Positions 1-8,685 of a stretch of DNA of 64,000 nucleotides are shown here, piece after piece. The stretch is taken from positions 2,801,461 to 2,865,460 of the forward strand of contig OY969782.1 of assembly GCA_963703045.1 (NCBI GenBank). Reading direction: 5' to 3'. A program made the translations under genes and the position numbers. The notes under the pieces are model-generated. The model saw only the letters and a list, made by a program, of their open reading frames with translations, made no database searches and was not told where the DNA came from. Source of the stretch: Miltoncostaea sp963703045. GTDB taxonomy: Bacteria; Actinomycetota; Thermoleophilia; Miltoncostaeales; Miltoncostaeaceae. The stretch's first letter is position 1; each line of letters begins with the position of its first letter.

Positions 1-138
1 GCGGGTGACCTGCCGCCGCTCGAGGGGTTCGAGTTGAGCGGCCCCGAGGCCGACCGGGTGCGCGAGCGGCTCACGAGCGCGGGGCACCTGCCCGCGGACG
101 CCGCGGCGCCGGCAGAGGCGGATCCCGATGACGGCTGA
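1..138 (+). CDS. scpB: ScpB, C-terminal end (partial)
   Basis: An open frame enters from the left edge and stops at 136-138. The 45 visible residues begin AGDLPPLEGFEL, which resembles the DLPPL stretch near the end of segregation and condensation protein B, followed by a charged tail. ScpB is a winged-helix partner of ScpA that binds the SMC kleisin complex. The position directly before rluB, overlapping it by 11 bases, is the usual scpA-scpB-rluB order. Only the tail is visible, so the call rests mainly on neighbourhood; smc itself lies at 43.9 kb. Confidence 0.6.
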   Translation, partial: AGDLPPLEGFELSGPEADRVRERLTSAGHLPADAAAPAEADPDDG

Positions 139-859
139 GCCCATGAGGGTGCACCGCGCGCTGGCGCTGGCCGGCGTGGCGAGCCGGCGCGCCTCCGAGG
201 CGATGGTGGCCGACGGCCGGGTGAGCGTGAACGGCGTCACGGCGACGGTGGGCCAGCTCGTCGGCGAGGACGACGTGGTCGCGGTCGACGGGAGGCCGGT
301 GCGCGGCGCCGAGCCCCGCCGGGCCTACCTCCTCAACAAGGCGCCGGGGGTGGTGTCGACCGCGCACGACCCGCAGGGCCGGCCGACGGTGCTCGACGAG
401 CTTCCCGACGACGTGCGCCTCTACCCGGTCGGGCGGCTCGACATCGACACGACCGGCGCGCTCATCGTGACCAACGACGGCGAGCTCGCCGCACGGCTGA
501 TGCACCCGAGCTCGAAGGCGCCGAAGCTCTACGAGGTGCTGCTGCGCGGGCAGGTGTCGGCCGCCACCGTCCGGCGCCTGCGCGACGGGGTCCCGCTCGA
601 GGATGGCGTCACCGCGCCGGCGCGGGTCGAGAGCATGGACCGCCTCACGCCGGGCGGCACGTGGCTGCGCCTGGAGCTGACCGAGGGCCGCAACCGGCAG
701 GTGCGGCGCATGGGCGACGCCGTGGGGCACCGGGTCGAGCGCCTCCACCGTGCCCGCTACGCCGGCATCGGCGTCCAGAAGCTCGCCGCGGGGCGATGGC
801 GCCCGCTCACGCGGGCCGAGTGGCGCAGCCTCGGCGCGACCGTGGGGCTGGTGCGCTGA
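128..859 (+). CDS. rluB: RluB-type 23S rRNA pseudouridine synthase
   Basis: The 243-residue protein isomerises a uridine to pseudouridine in 23S rRNA. An S4 RNA-binding domain occupies about residues 7-55 (VHRALALAGVASRRASE). The catalytic domain carries the RsuA/RluB signature GRLDIDTTG at 102-110 with the nucleophilic Asp105, and a late EGRNRQVRRM motif. The first ATG at 128 lies inside scpB; a second ATG at 143 is equally compatible with the family, so the exact start is open. aroH follows after 8 bases, so the three genes are probably co-transcribed. RluB is preferred over RsuA because of the scpB neighbour. Confidence 0.92.
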   Translation: MTAEPMRVHRALALAGVASRRASEAMVADGRVSVNGVTATVGQLVGEDDVVAVDGRPVRGAEPRRAYLLNKAPGVVSTAHDPQGRPTVLDELPDDVRLYPVGRLDIDTTGALIVTNDGELAARLMHPSSKAPKLYEVLLRGQVSAATVRRLRDGVPLEDGVTAPARVESMDRLTPGGTWLRLELTEGRNRQVRRMGDAVGHRVERLHRARYAGIGVQKLAAGRWRPLTRAEWRSLGATVGLVR

Positions 860-867
860 GCGAGCGC

Positions 868-1233
868 GTGGTCAGAGCCGTCCGGGGCGCGACCTCGGCC
901 GAGCAGGACACGCCGGAGGACATCCTCGAGAGCACGGCGGAGCTGCTGACGGAGGTGCTCGAGCGCAACGGGCTCGAGACGGACGACCTGATCTCGATCA
1001 TCTTCACCATGACGCCCGACCTGCGCTCCGAGTTCCCGGCGCTGGCCGCCCGGCAGGCCGGCCTCACCACCGTCCCGCTGATCTGCACGAGCGAGATCCC
1101 GGTGCCCGGCTCGCTCGGCAGGTGCATCCGGCTGCTGCTGCACTGCACCGTGCCGGAGGACCGCCACATCACCCACATCTACCTCCGCGAGGCGAAGGTG
1201 CTGAGGCCCGACCTGGCGATCGAGCCCCAGTAG
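868..1233 (+). CDS. aroH: Chorismate mutase, AroH (monofunctional) type
   Basis: This 121-residue protein converts chorismate to prephenate, the branch step toward Phe and Tyr. It matches the Bacillus AroH trimeric fold: MVRAVRGATS at the N-terminus with Arg6, CTSEIPVPGSLGRCIR at 73-88 supplying the counterparts of Cys75, Glu78 and Arg90, and HIYLREAKVLRPDL with Tyr105 and Arg113. All active-site residues I know for the family are present. GTG at 868 gives the normal AroH length; upstream codons in the same frame run back into rluB. Prephenate dehydrogenase is encoded 6 kb downstream. Confidence 0.95.
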   Translation: MVRAVRGATSAEQDTPEDILESTAELLTEVLERNGLETDDLISIIFTMTPDLRSEFPALAARQAGLTTVPLICTSEIPVPGSLGRCIRLLLHCTVPEDRHITHIYLREAKVLRPDLAIEPQ

Positions 1234-1242
1234 CGCCCGGGC

Positions 1243-1614
1243 TCAGCCGAGCTCGTCGTAGCCGGCGCGCCACGACTCGGCGAACCCGCCCGGCGGGTGG
1301 TACTCGGAGGATATGGCGCCGGCCAGCTCGAGCGAGCGGCGGATCTCGGCGCTGTCGAGCAGGTGCACGGTCTTCAGCCGCTCCACGCGGCCGCCGGCGG
1401 AGATCGCCGCCGACACCCCGGCCGCGCCGGTCGCCTCGGGGACCTCGAAGATGGCGAGCCCGTCGTGGTCGCCGAGCATCCAGTAGAACGAGCGCAGCCG
1501 GCCGCCGGCCGCGGCGACCACCTTGCGGGCGGCCTCCTCGCGGTCCTCGGGGTTCTCGACCATCGAGCGCATCGCGTCCTTCGTGTAGGTGAAGTACGTG
1601 AGGTAGGTGGACAT
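1243..1614 (-). CDS. GYD-domain protein
   Basis: A 123-residue protein of the GYD-domain family (small alpha/beta ferredoxin-like proteins of unknown function). Visible family features are the STYLTYFTYTKDAMRSM start, VVAAAGGRLRSFYWMLGDHD in the middle and GLAIFEVPEATGAAGVSAAI after it. The ATG at 1614 is preferred to one nine codons upstream because GAGGAG lies 8 bases before it and the family begins here. It sits 146 bases downstream of nadC on the same strand, so it could be the last gene of the nad operon or have its own promoter. Its end faces aroH across 9 bases. Confidence 0.75.
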   Translation of the reverse strand: MSTYLTYFTYTKDAMRSMVENPEDREEAARKVVAAAGGRLRSFYWMLGDHDGLAIFEVPEATGAAGVSAAISAGGRVERLKTVHLLDSAEIRRSLELAGAISSEYHPPGGFAESWRAGYDELG

Positions 1615-1760
1615 CCCATCGACTCCTCGGGAACGGATCACCGGCCCGTCCGGGGTGGCGCGCCGGCATCGGGCGCCCCCCGTACAGACCTACACCCGCG
1701 CGGTGCTCCGCGGCCATCGCCGCCCGGCGATTCTGCGCGATCGGCGCGGGCCCCCTCGCG

Positions 1761-2576
1761 TCACGCGCCGATGTCGAGCCCGAGATCGAGGATGGGCGCG
1801 GAGTGGGTGAGCGCCCCGACGCTGACCGCGTCGACGCCGGTCGCCGCGGCCGTCCGCGCGCCCTCGGGCGTCATGCCCCCCGAGGCCTCGAGCCGCGCCC
1901 GCCCCGCCGTGACGGCCACCGCGTCGCGCATCTCGCCGGGGCTCATGTTGTCGAGCAGGATCCAGTCGGCGCCGGCCTCGAGGCCGTGGCGCACCCCGGC
2001 GAGGTCGTCGGCCTCGACCTCGACGAGCACGCCGGGCATCTCGCGGCGGGCGCGCGCCACGGCGTCGACCAGCCCGGCGCCCGCCAGGGCGAGGTGGTTG
2101 TCCTTCACCAGCACGCGGTCGTACAGGCCCATCCGGTGGTTGACGCCGCCGCCGGCCACGACGGCCGCCTTCTCGAGGGCCCGCAGTCCGGGGGTCGTCT
2201 TGCGGGTGTCGAGCACGGCGACCGGTGCGCACGCCTCCACGTAGAGCGCCGTCAGCGTGGCGATCCCCGACAGGTGGCAGAGGAGGTTGAGCAGCGTGCG
2301 CTCGGCGCCCAGCACGGCGCGCGCCGGGCCCGAGATCTCGGCGACCACGTCGCCCGGCCCCACCCGGTCGCCGTCGGCGGCGCGCCACTCACCCGACAGC
2401 CCCGTCTGCGCGAGCACCTCCTCGCCCGCGGCCCGTCCGGCGAGGACGCCCGCACGGCGGGCGACGACGCGCGCGGTGGCCGTCGCGCCCTCGGGCACGA
2501 GCAGCGCCGAGGTGATGTCGCCCCGGTCCCCCAGGTCCTCGGCGAGCGCGAGGGCGACGACCCGCTCGGGGGTCAC
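1761..2576 (-). CDS. nadC: Nicotinate-nucleotide pyrophosphorylase (quinolinate phosphoribosyltransferase)
   Basis: The 271-residue enzyme makes nicotinate mononucleotide from quinolinate and PRPP, the last step specific to de novo NAD synthesis. Family marks are EDLGDRGDITSALL near the N-terminus, the PRPP/quinolinate-binding DTRKTTPGLR at about 123-132, HRMGLYDRVLVKDNH at about 147-161 and ILLDNMSPGEM later. It starts with GTG at 2576, overlapping the nadA stop in a GTGA tetranucleotide, so translation is probably coupled. It is the third gene of the nadB-nadA-nadC operon. Confidence 0.97.
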   Translation of the reverse strand: MTPERVVALALAEDLGDRGDITSALLVPEGATATARVVARRAGVLAGRAAGEEVLAQTGLSGEWRAADGDRVGPGDVVAEISGPARAVLGAERTLLNLLCHLSGIATLTALYVEACAPVAVLDTRKTTPGLRALEKAAVVAGGGVNHRMGLYDRVLVKDNHLALAGAGLVDAVARARREMPGVLVEVEADDLAGVRHGLEAGADWILLDNMSPGEMRDAVAVTAGRARLEASGGMTPEGARTAAATGVDAVSVGALTHSAPILDLGLDIGA

Positions 2577-3682
2577 GCGAGCGCGAGCATCCGGTCGAGG
2601 GCCAGCCGCCCCTGGCGCCGCATCTCGTCGTCGACGCGGATCACGTTGACGATCTCGCCGGCCGCGAGCGACTCGAGGCACCAGGTGAGCTTCGGCAGGT
2701 CGATGCGGTTCATCGTCACGCAGGGGCAGATGCTCTCGTTGAGGCACGAGATGCGCTTGTCGGGGTACCGCAGGCGCAGCCGGTTGACGAGGTTCCAGTC
2801 GGTCCCGATGACGGCCGAGGCGCCCGACGGGAGCTCTTCGCAGCGACGGATGATGTACTCGGTCGACCCGTCCTCGTCGGCGGCCTCGACCACCGGCCGG
2901 GGGCACTCCGGGTGCACGATCACCACGACGCCGGGATCGGCCTCGCGGTGCTGCTCGATCTGCCGCACCGTGAACCCGGTGTGCACGTTGCAGAAGCCCT
3001 TCCAGAGGATGACCTGCGACGCCGCGAGCGCGCCGGCGTCGAGGCCGCCGAGCTCGGCCATGCGCGGGTTCCACACGAGGGGGTCGCCGGGGTCCATCCC
3101 GAGGCGGCAGGCGGTGTTGCGCCCGAGGTGCTCGTCGGGGAAGAAGAAGACGGCGTCGCCCTCCGACAGCGCCCAGCGAAAGGCCTTCTCGGCGTTGCCC
3201 GACGTGCAGACGGCGCCGCCGTGCGCGCCCACGAACGCCTTCAGGTCGGCGCCCGAGTTCATGTACGTGAGGGGGATGACCCGGCGGCCGGGCAGCGCGG
3301 CGGTCATCTGGTCCCAGGCGTCGCGGACCGTGTAGATGTCGGCGCACTCGGCCAGGTGGCAGCCGGCGCCGAGGTCGGGCAGCACCACGGACTGGTGGGG
3401 CGCGCGCAGCACGTCGGCGGCCTCGGCCATGAAGTAGACGCCGAGGAACACGATCAGCTCGGCCTCGGTCGCGGCCGCGCCGCGGCGGGCGAGCAGGTAC
3501 GAGTCGCCGGTGACGTCGGCGAACGCGATCACCTCGTCGCGTTGGTAGTGGTGCCCGAGGATCACGGCGCGGGGGCCGAGCGCGCGCCGGGCGGCCCAGG
3601 CGCGCTCCCAGAGCTCCTCGTGCCCGGCGGCGGTACCGGTCGCGGGCATCGCGCAGGCGGGACCGATCGCGGTGGTGGTCAT
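2573..3682 (-). CDS. nadA: Quinolinate synthase A
   Basis: The 369-residue [4Fe-4S] enzyme condenses iminoaspartate with dihydroxyacetone phosphate to quinolinate. The three cluster ligands can be placed at Cys159 (AVCTSGNA), Cys260 (IVHPECPRPVV) and Cys319 (ICPCVTMN). The ILGHHYQRDEV stretch near residue 41 carries the conserved His and Tyr. The ATG at 3682 overlaps the nadB TGA as ATGA, and its own stop overlaps nadC as GTGA. It is intact, unlike nadB upstream. NadB supplies its oxygen-sensitive substrate. Confidence 0.97.
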   Translation of the reverse strand: MTTTAIGPACAMPATGTAAGHEELWERAWAARRALGPRAVILGHHYQRDEVIAFADVTGDSYLLARRGAAATEAELIVFLGVYFMAEAADVLRAPHQSVVLPDLGAGCHLAECADIYTVRDAWDQMTAALPGRRVIPLTYMNSGADLKAFVGAHGGAVCTSGNAEKAFRWALSEGDAVFFFPDEHLGRNTACRLGMDPGDPLVWNPRMAELGGLDAGALAASQVILWKGFCNVHTGFTVRQIEQHREADPGVVVIVHPECPRPVVEAADEDGSTEYIIRRCEELPSGASAVIGTDWNLVNRLRLRYPDKRISCLNESICPCVTMNRIDLPKLTWCLESLAAGEIVNVIRVDDEMRRQGRLALDRMLALA

Positions 3683-5263
3683 GCGGCCTCCAGGGCGAGG
3701 GCCCGGTCGCGCCGGGCGGTGGCGGGCGGGAGGGCGACCGGCAGGCCGCCGACCCATGCGATCCGCCGGGCCTGGCGCGGATCGGGGGCGGGATGGTCCG
3801 AGCGGAAGTGGGCGCCGCGGCTCTCGGTGCGCAGCGTCGCCGCGGCCGTCGCGAGCCGGGCGACGAGGATCAGGTTGTCGGTGGCCGGGTCGCCGCCCTC
3901 GGGCAGCGCCTCCAGCGCCCGCGAGGCCGCGCGCAGGCCCTCGGCGTCGCGCTCGACCCCGACCCCCTCCCACATGATCGCCTGCAGACGGGCGCGCACC
4001 CCGGCATCGACGCCGCGGGCGGACGGCGGGGCGACGGGGGCGGTGGGCGAGAGGGGTCCCTCCGGCCAGCCGTCGCCGCCCTCGCCGCAGCGCGCGCGCC
4101 GCCGCGCTCGCCAGCACGGCGGCCTCGAGCAGGCCGTTCGACGCGAGCCGGTTGGCGCCGTGGGCGCCGGTCGCCGCGCACTCGCCGACCGCGAACAGCC
4201 CGGGCAGGGTGGTGCGGCCGGCCACGTCGGTCAGGGCGCCGCCGATGCCGTAGTGGGCCGCCGGGGTGACCGGCACGAGGTCGCGGGCGAGGTCGAGCCC
4301 GTGCTCGGCGCACAGCGCCGAGACGGTCGGGAAGCGCGCGTGCACCGCGTCGGGGTCGAGGTGGCGCATGTCGATCGTGACGTCGCCGCCCCGCGCCGCG
4401 GCGTGGCGGGCGATGGCCCGTGCGACCACGTCGCGCGGCCCGAGCTCGGCCGACGGGTGCTCGTCGGGCATGAACCGGTACCCGTCCGCGTCGCGCAGGA
4501 TCGCGCCCTCGCCGCGCACGGCCTCGCTGACGAGGGCGAGCGGGCCGTCGCCCAGCGACAGCGCCGTGGGGTGGAACTGCACGAGCTCGAGGTCGGCCAG
4601 GGCGGCCCCGGCGCGCGCGGCCAGGGCGGGCCCGTCGGCCGTGGCGCCCGGCGGGTTGGTGGTGCGCGCGTAGAGCTGGCCCGAGCCGCCGGTCGCCAGC
4701 GCGACGGCCGCGGCCGGGCGTACCCGCTCCCGGCCGTCGATGGTCGCCGTGCGCAGGCCCGTGACGCGACCGTCGGCGACGATCACCTCCAGGGCCCGCT
4801 CGCCCTCGGCGACCTCGATGCGCGGGTCGCGCCGCAGCGCCTCGTCGAGGGCCGCGACGATGTGGGCCCCGGTGGCGTCGCCGCCGGCGTGGACGACCCG
4901 CGCCGCCGAGTGGGCGCCCTCGCGGGCGAGGCGCAGGCCGCCGTCGCCGCGGTCGAAGCGGACGCCCCGCGCGATGAGGGCCGCCACCTGGCCGGGGCCC
5001 TCGCGGCAGATCAGGCGTACGAGCCCCTCGTCGCAGAGGCCCGCGCCGGCGGCGAGGGTGTCGGCCACGTGGTCCTCGACCGAATCGAGCGGGTCGATCG
5101 CCGCGGCCATGCCGCCCTGGGCACGGCGGGTGCTGCCGTCGCCGACGCGCCCCTCGCAGACCACCACGACGGGGCCGTGCTCGGCCGCGTCGAGGGCCAG
5201 CAGACCGCCCGCGATGCCGCTGCCCACCACGATGACGGGGTCCCTCTCCGGCGCTCGACCCAT
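3679..5263 (-). pseudogene. nadB: L-aspartate oxidase, interrupted by one frameshift
   Basis: The product would oxidise L-aspartate to iminoaspartate with FAD. From ATG 5263 (AAAGGGA 7 bases upstream) the frame gives the FAD site IVVGSGIAGG, STRRAQGGMAAA, the HPTAL loop and LFAVGECAATGAHGANRLAS. After LASAAARALR, near 4084-4087, the frame is lost. The helical C-terminal domain (RARLQAIMWEGVGVERDAEGL) continues in another frame to the stop at 3679. Removing one base there gives 527 residues, the normal NadB length. A single extra base in a G/C run next to intact nadA and nadC suggests sequence error rather than a dead gene, but as written the protein is truncated. Confidence 0.9.
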
Positions 5264-5388
5264 TTTCTTGTCCCTTTGACGTGAAGAAGACGATGAATTG
5301 GCGTCGAGACGACAATAGCGGGTCCCGAGGCCCGCCACGGAGGATCGGGGCGACGGTCGCCCCGGGCCCGGATGCCTACACTGTGGGC
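5264..5388. promoter_or_regulatory. Divergent promoter region nadB / hisC
   Basis: A 125-base spacer between divergent nadB and hisC, less GC-rich than its surroundings on the nadB side. On the plus strand TACACT at 5377-5382 matches the actinobacterial -10 pattern TAnnnT and ends 6 bases before the GTG at 5389, so the hisC transcript may be leaderless. On the minus strand AAAGGGA before ATG 5263 is a ribosome binding site. I cannot assign a clear -35 for either gene, nor an NrtR- or NadR-type operator. Confidence 0.45.
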
Positions 5389-6531
5389 GTGGGTATCCGC
5401 ATCTCACCCCGCCTCGACGCCATCCCGCGATACGAGCCCGGCCTCACGACGTCCGAGGTGCTGGCGCGGTTCGGCATCGCGAGCGCGGTCAAGCTGGCCT
5501 CCAACGAGAGCCCCTTCCCGCCGATGCCCGAGGTGGCGCAGGTCGTCGCGGCGGGCACGAGCGCGCTCAACCGCTACCCCGACGCGCCGGCCCGCGGGCT
5601 GCGGCGCGCGCTGGCCGAGCGCCACGGCGTGGGGCCGGACGAGGTGGTGGTGGGCAACGGCTCGTGCGAGCTGATCCTGCTGGCGGGCCAGGCCCTGCTC
5701 GATCCCGGCGCGACGGTCGTGCACGCCACCCCCTCGTTCTCGCTCTACCCGCACCTGGCGGCGGCGGCCGGGGCCGAGGCGGTGGCCGTGCCGCTGGCCG
5801 ACGACCTGGGGCACGACCTCGACGCGATGGCCGCCGCCGTCGACGAGCGCACGCGGCTGGTGATCGTCTGCAACCCGAACAACCCCACCGGCGTGCACCG
5901 GTCGGCCGACGCGATCGAGGCGTTCCTCGACGGGCTCCCCGAGGATCTCGCGGTGATCGTCGACGAGGCCTACTTCGACTTCGTCGACCGGCCCGACGCC
6001 GGGCGCACGATGTCGATGGCCCGCGAGCGGCCCAACCTGCTGGTGCTCCGCACGTTCAGCAAGGCGCACGGGCTGTGCGGGCTCCGCGTGGGCTACGGGG
6101 TCGGGGGCGCGACGTGGGTCGACGCCATCGACCGGGTGCGTCAGCCCTTCAACTCGAACGCGCTCGCGCAGGCCGCCGCCCTCGAGAGCCTGCGCCACCC
6201 GCACGAGCTCGAGCGGCGGGTCCGCGCCGTCGTGGCGGAGCGCGTGCGGGTCGAGCGGGAGCTCGCCGCGACGAGATGGGCCTTTACCCCCAGCCAGGCC
6301 AACTTTATCCTGGTGCGGCCGGACATCGATCCGGACGCCGGGTCGCCCGGCATCCACGAGCAGCTCCTGCGCCTGGGCGTCATCGTCCGCGACGGCGCGG
6401 TCCTGGGGTGCTCGGGGTGTCTGCGGGTCTCGATCGGGACCCCGGACGAGAACGATGCATTCCTGTCGGCGCGGGCCAAGGTCGCCCGCACGGCACCCCG
6501 TGAGACGCAACCAGGACGGACGCCACAATGA
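5389..6531 (+). CDS. hisC: HisC-family aminotransferase (histidinol-phosphate or aromatic)
   Basis: A 380-residue fold-type I PLP aminotransferase. It has KLASNESPFPP near the N-terminus, VCNPNNPTG, VIVDEAYFDF and the PLP lysine Lys225 in TFSKAHGLCGLR, all typical of HisC. The family transfers an amino group to imidazole-acetol phosphate, but some members serve Tyr and Phe synthesis. Its place directly before DAHP synthase and prephenate dehydrogenase, with no other his gene nearby, makes an aromatic role at least as likely. GTG at 5389 is chosen because of the -10 box just upstream; GTG 5383 is the alternative. It overlaps the next gene as ATGA. Confidence 0.88.
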   Translation: MGIRISPRLDAIPRYEPGLTTSEVLARFGIASAVKLASNESPFPPMPEVAQVVAAGTSALNRYPDAPARGLRRALAERHGVGPDEVVVGNGSCELILLAGQALLDPGATVVHATPSFSLYPHLAAAAGAEAVAVPLADDLGHDLDAMAAAVDERTRLVIVCNPNNPTGVHRSADAIEAFLDGLPEDLAVIVDEAYFDFVDRPDAGRTMSMARERPNLLVLRTFSKAHGLCGLRVGYGVGGATWVDAIDRVRQPFNSNALAQAAALESLRHPHELERRVRAVVAERVRVERELAATRWAFTPSQANFILVRPDIDPDAGSPGIHEQLLRLGVIVRDGAVLGCSGCLRVSIGTPDENDAFLSARAKVARTAPRETQPGRTPQ

Positions 6532-7574
6532 TGATCGTGATGCAGCAGGGCGCGACCGAGGAGCAGGTCCGCCACGTCGTCGAGCGCATCGAGCAGGCCG
6601 GCGCGCGCGCCCACCCCTCCACGGGCGAGTTCGTGACGGTCATCGGCGCCATCGGCGACGACCGCGAGATCGTCGCCTCGCTGCAGCTCGAGGGTGAGCC
6701 GGGCGTCGAGAAGGTCGTCCCGATCCTGAAGCCCTACAAGCTCGTCTCGAGCGACTTCCGCGGCCGCGACGCGATCGTCGAGGTGGCCGGCCGGCAGATC
6801 GGGCGCGGCTCCTTCGGCCTCATCGCCGGGCCCTGCGCGGTCGAGTCGCGCGAGCAGACCCTCGCGTCGGCGCGGGCGTGCAAGGCCGCCGGCGCCACGC
6901 TGCTGCGCGGCGGCGCGTACAAGCCGCGCACGTCCCCCTACGCCTTCCAGGGGCTCGGCAAGGAGGGGCTCGACATCCTCGCCGAGGCGCGCGAGGAGAC
7001 CGGGCTGCCGATCTGCACCGAGCTGATGGACGTCCGCCAGCTCGAGGACGTGCTCGAGGTGGCCGACATGATCCAGCTCGGCGCCCGCAACATGCAGAAC
7101 TTCGACCTGTTGCGCGAGGTGGGCCGCACGTCGACGCCGGTGCTGCTCAAGCGGGGCATGGCCAGCACGGTCGAGGAGTGGCTGCTGTCGGCCGAGTACA
7201 TCGCCCGCGAGGGCAACTCGGCGATCGTGCTCTGCGAGCGCGGCATCCGCACGTTCGAGACGGCGACCCGCTCGACCCTCGACATCTCGTCGGTGCCGGT
7301 GGCCAAGAGCCTCTCGAGCCTGCCGGTGATGGTCGATCCGTCCCACGCCGCCGGCAAGCGCGACCTGATCCTGCCGATGGCGCGGGCCGCGGTCGTGGCG
7401 GGTGCCGACGGCCTCATCGTCGAGGTCCACCCGGCGCCCGAGACGGCGCTGTGCGACGGACCGCAGGCCCTCCACGCCGACACCTTCGGCGCCTGGGTGG
7501 CCGACGTGCAGCGGTGCATCGACCTGATGGGCAAGGTGCTCTCGGGCGGCGCGCCGGTGGCCGTCGGCGCGTAG
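6528..7574 (+). CDS. aroF: 3-deoxy-7-phosphoheptulonate (DAHP) synthase, type I-beta with N-terminal regulatory domain
   Basis: The 348-residue enzyme condenses PEP with erythrose 4-phosphate, the first shikimate step. The first ~75 residues form a ferredoxin-like (ACT-like) domain, ending near VVPILKPYKLVS, as in Thermotoga-type enzymes where it mediates feedback inhibition. The barrel shows GPCAVESREQT at about 101, LLRGGAYKPRTSPYAFQG, ICTELMD, QLGARNMQNF, LLKRGM, VMVDPSHAAGKRD and EVHPAPETALCDG. The ATG at 6528 overlaps the hisC stop (ATGA). Feedback control by tyrosine or phenylalanine is an inference from the family. Confidence 0.95.
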   Translation: MMIVMQQGATEEQVRHVVERIEQAGARAHPSTGEFVTVIGAIGDDREIVASLQLEGEPGVEKVVPILKPYKLVSSDFRGRDAIVEVAGRQIGRGSFGLIAGPCAVESREQTLASARACKAAGATLLRGGAYKPRTSPYAFQGLGKEGLDILAEAREETGLPICTELMDVRQLEDVLEVADMIQLGARNMQNFDLLREVGRTSTPVLLKRGMASTVEEWLLSAEYIAREGNSAIVLCERGIRTFETATRSTLDISSVPVAKSLSSLPVMVDPSHAAGKRDLILPMARAAVVAGADGLIVEVHPAPETALCDGPQALHADTFGAWVADVQRCIDLMGKVLSGGAPVAVGA

Positions 7575-7578
7575 CGAC

Positions 7579-8685
7579 ATGCCCGTGGGCCCGGTCGCCA
7601 TCGTCGGCGTCGGGCTCATGGGCGGCTCCCTCGGCCTGGCCCTGCGCGGTCTGGGCGGCGTCGAGGTACGCGGCGCCGACCCCGATCCCGAGGCGCTCCG
7701 GGTCGCCGTCGCCGTGGGCGCGATCGGCGTGGCGTCGGCGTCGGTCGAGGAGGCCGTCGCGGGCGCGCGCGCCGTGGTGCTCGGTGCGCCGGTGGCCCGG
7801 TTGGCCGATCTCGCGCGGCGTGCGCTGGCCGCCAGCTCGCCGGACTGCGTCGTCACCGATCTCGGCTCGACGAAGGCCGGCGTGGTCGGCGCCCTCACGC
7901 CGGCGGAGCGTCAGCGCTTCATCGGGGGCCATCCGGTGTGCGGCGCCGAGCGCACCGGCGTCGCCTTCGCGCGCCGCGAGCTGTTCCGCGGGGCGACCTG
8001 GTTCCTGACGCCCGGCGCCGAGGCCCGGCCCGATCTGTTCCAGCGCCTGCACGGGATGGTCTCGTCCGTGGGCGCGCGGCCGGTGGCCATCGACGCCGGC
8101 GTGCACGACCGGCTGATGGCGCTGGTCTCGCACGTCCCCCACGTGCTCGCCGGGGCGCTCGTCAACCAGGCGGCCGACACCGCCCCCGAGGGGCGCGAGG
8201 CCCTGCGCTCCGCCGGTCCCTCCTTCGGCGACCTCACCCGCGTCGCCGGCTCGAACCCGCCGCTGTGGGCCGACATCCTGCTGGCCAACGCCGAGGCCGT
8301 CATCGAGGCGCTCTCCGCCTTCACGGGGCGCCTCGCCCAGGTCGAGCGGGCGCTGCGGGAGGGCGACCGGGACTGGCTGCTCGGCTTCGTGGGCGACGCC
8401 GCCACGGCGCGCGCCCGCCTGCGGGAGCCCGAAGCGGCGGGTCCGGCAGAGCCGGTGCGGGTGGTGGTGGCCGTGCCCAACCGACCCGGCGCCATCTCGG
8501 AGATCGCCCTCGTGCTGGGGCACGCGCACATCAACATCGAGGACCTGACCTTCCGGCCGGGGCCCCCCGACGCCGAGGGCGAGCTCGTGCTGGTGCTCGA
8601 CGGTCCCGACGCGGCGGCGCGGGCCGTGCGCATGGTGGGGGAGCGGGGCTACGGCGCGGCGGTCGCGGGGCCCTCGATCACGTAG
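7579..8685 (+). CDS. tyrA: Prephenate dehydrogenase with C-terminal ACT domain
   Basis: The 368-residue enzyme oxidises prephenate to hydroxyphenylpyruvate with NAD(P). The Rossmann motif GVGLMGGSLG lies at residues 10-19. GGHPVCGAERTG contains catalytic His118, and SHVPHVLAGAL follows in the helical domain. An ACT domain from about 293 (VVVAVPNRPGAISEIALVL) points to amino-acid feedback. It begins 4 bases after aroF. Its last 37 bases overlap the end of the convergent gene below, with no terminator between them. Confidence 0.95.
   Translation: MPVGPVAIVGVGLMGGSLGLALRGLGGVEVRGADPDPEALRVAVAVGAIGVASASVEEAVAGARAVVLGAPVARLADLARRALAASSPDCVVTDLGSTKAGVVGALTPAERQRFIGGHPVCGAERTGVAFARRELFRGATWFLTPGAEARPDLFQRLHGMVSSVGARPVAIDAGVHDRLMALVSHVPHVLAGALVNQAADTAPEGREALRSAGPSFGDLTRVAGSNPPLWADILLANAEAVIEALSAFTGRLAQVERALREGDRDWLLGFVGDAATARARLREPEAAGPAEPVRVVVAVPNRPGAISEIALVLGHAHINIEDLTFRPGPPDAEGELVLVLDGPDAAARAVRMVGERGYGAAVAGPSIT

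Noticed and set aside
2573..5407. A 944-codon open frame that would fuse NadB to NadA
   Set aside because: The middle is Arg/Pro-rich out-of-frame translation after the nadB shift; the NadB C-terminus is found in another frame and nadA has its own ATG overlapping the nadB stop.
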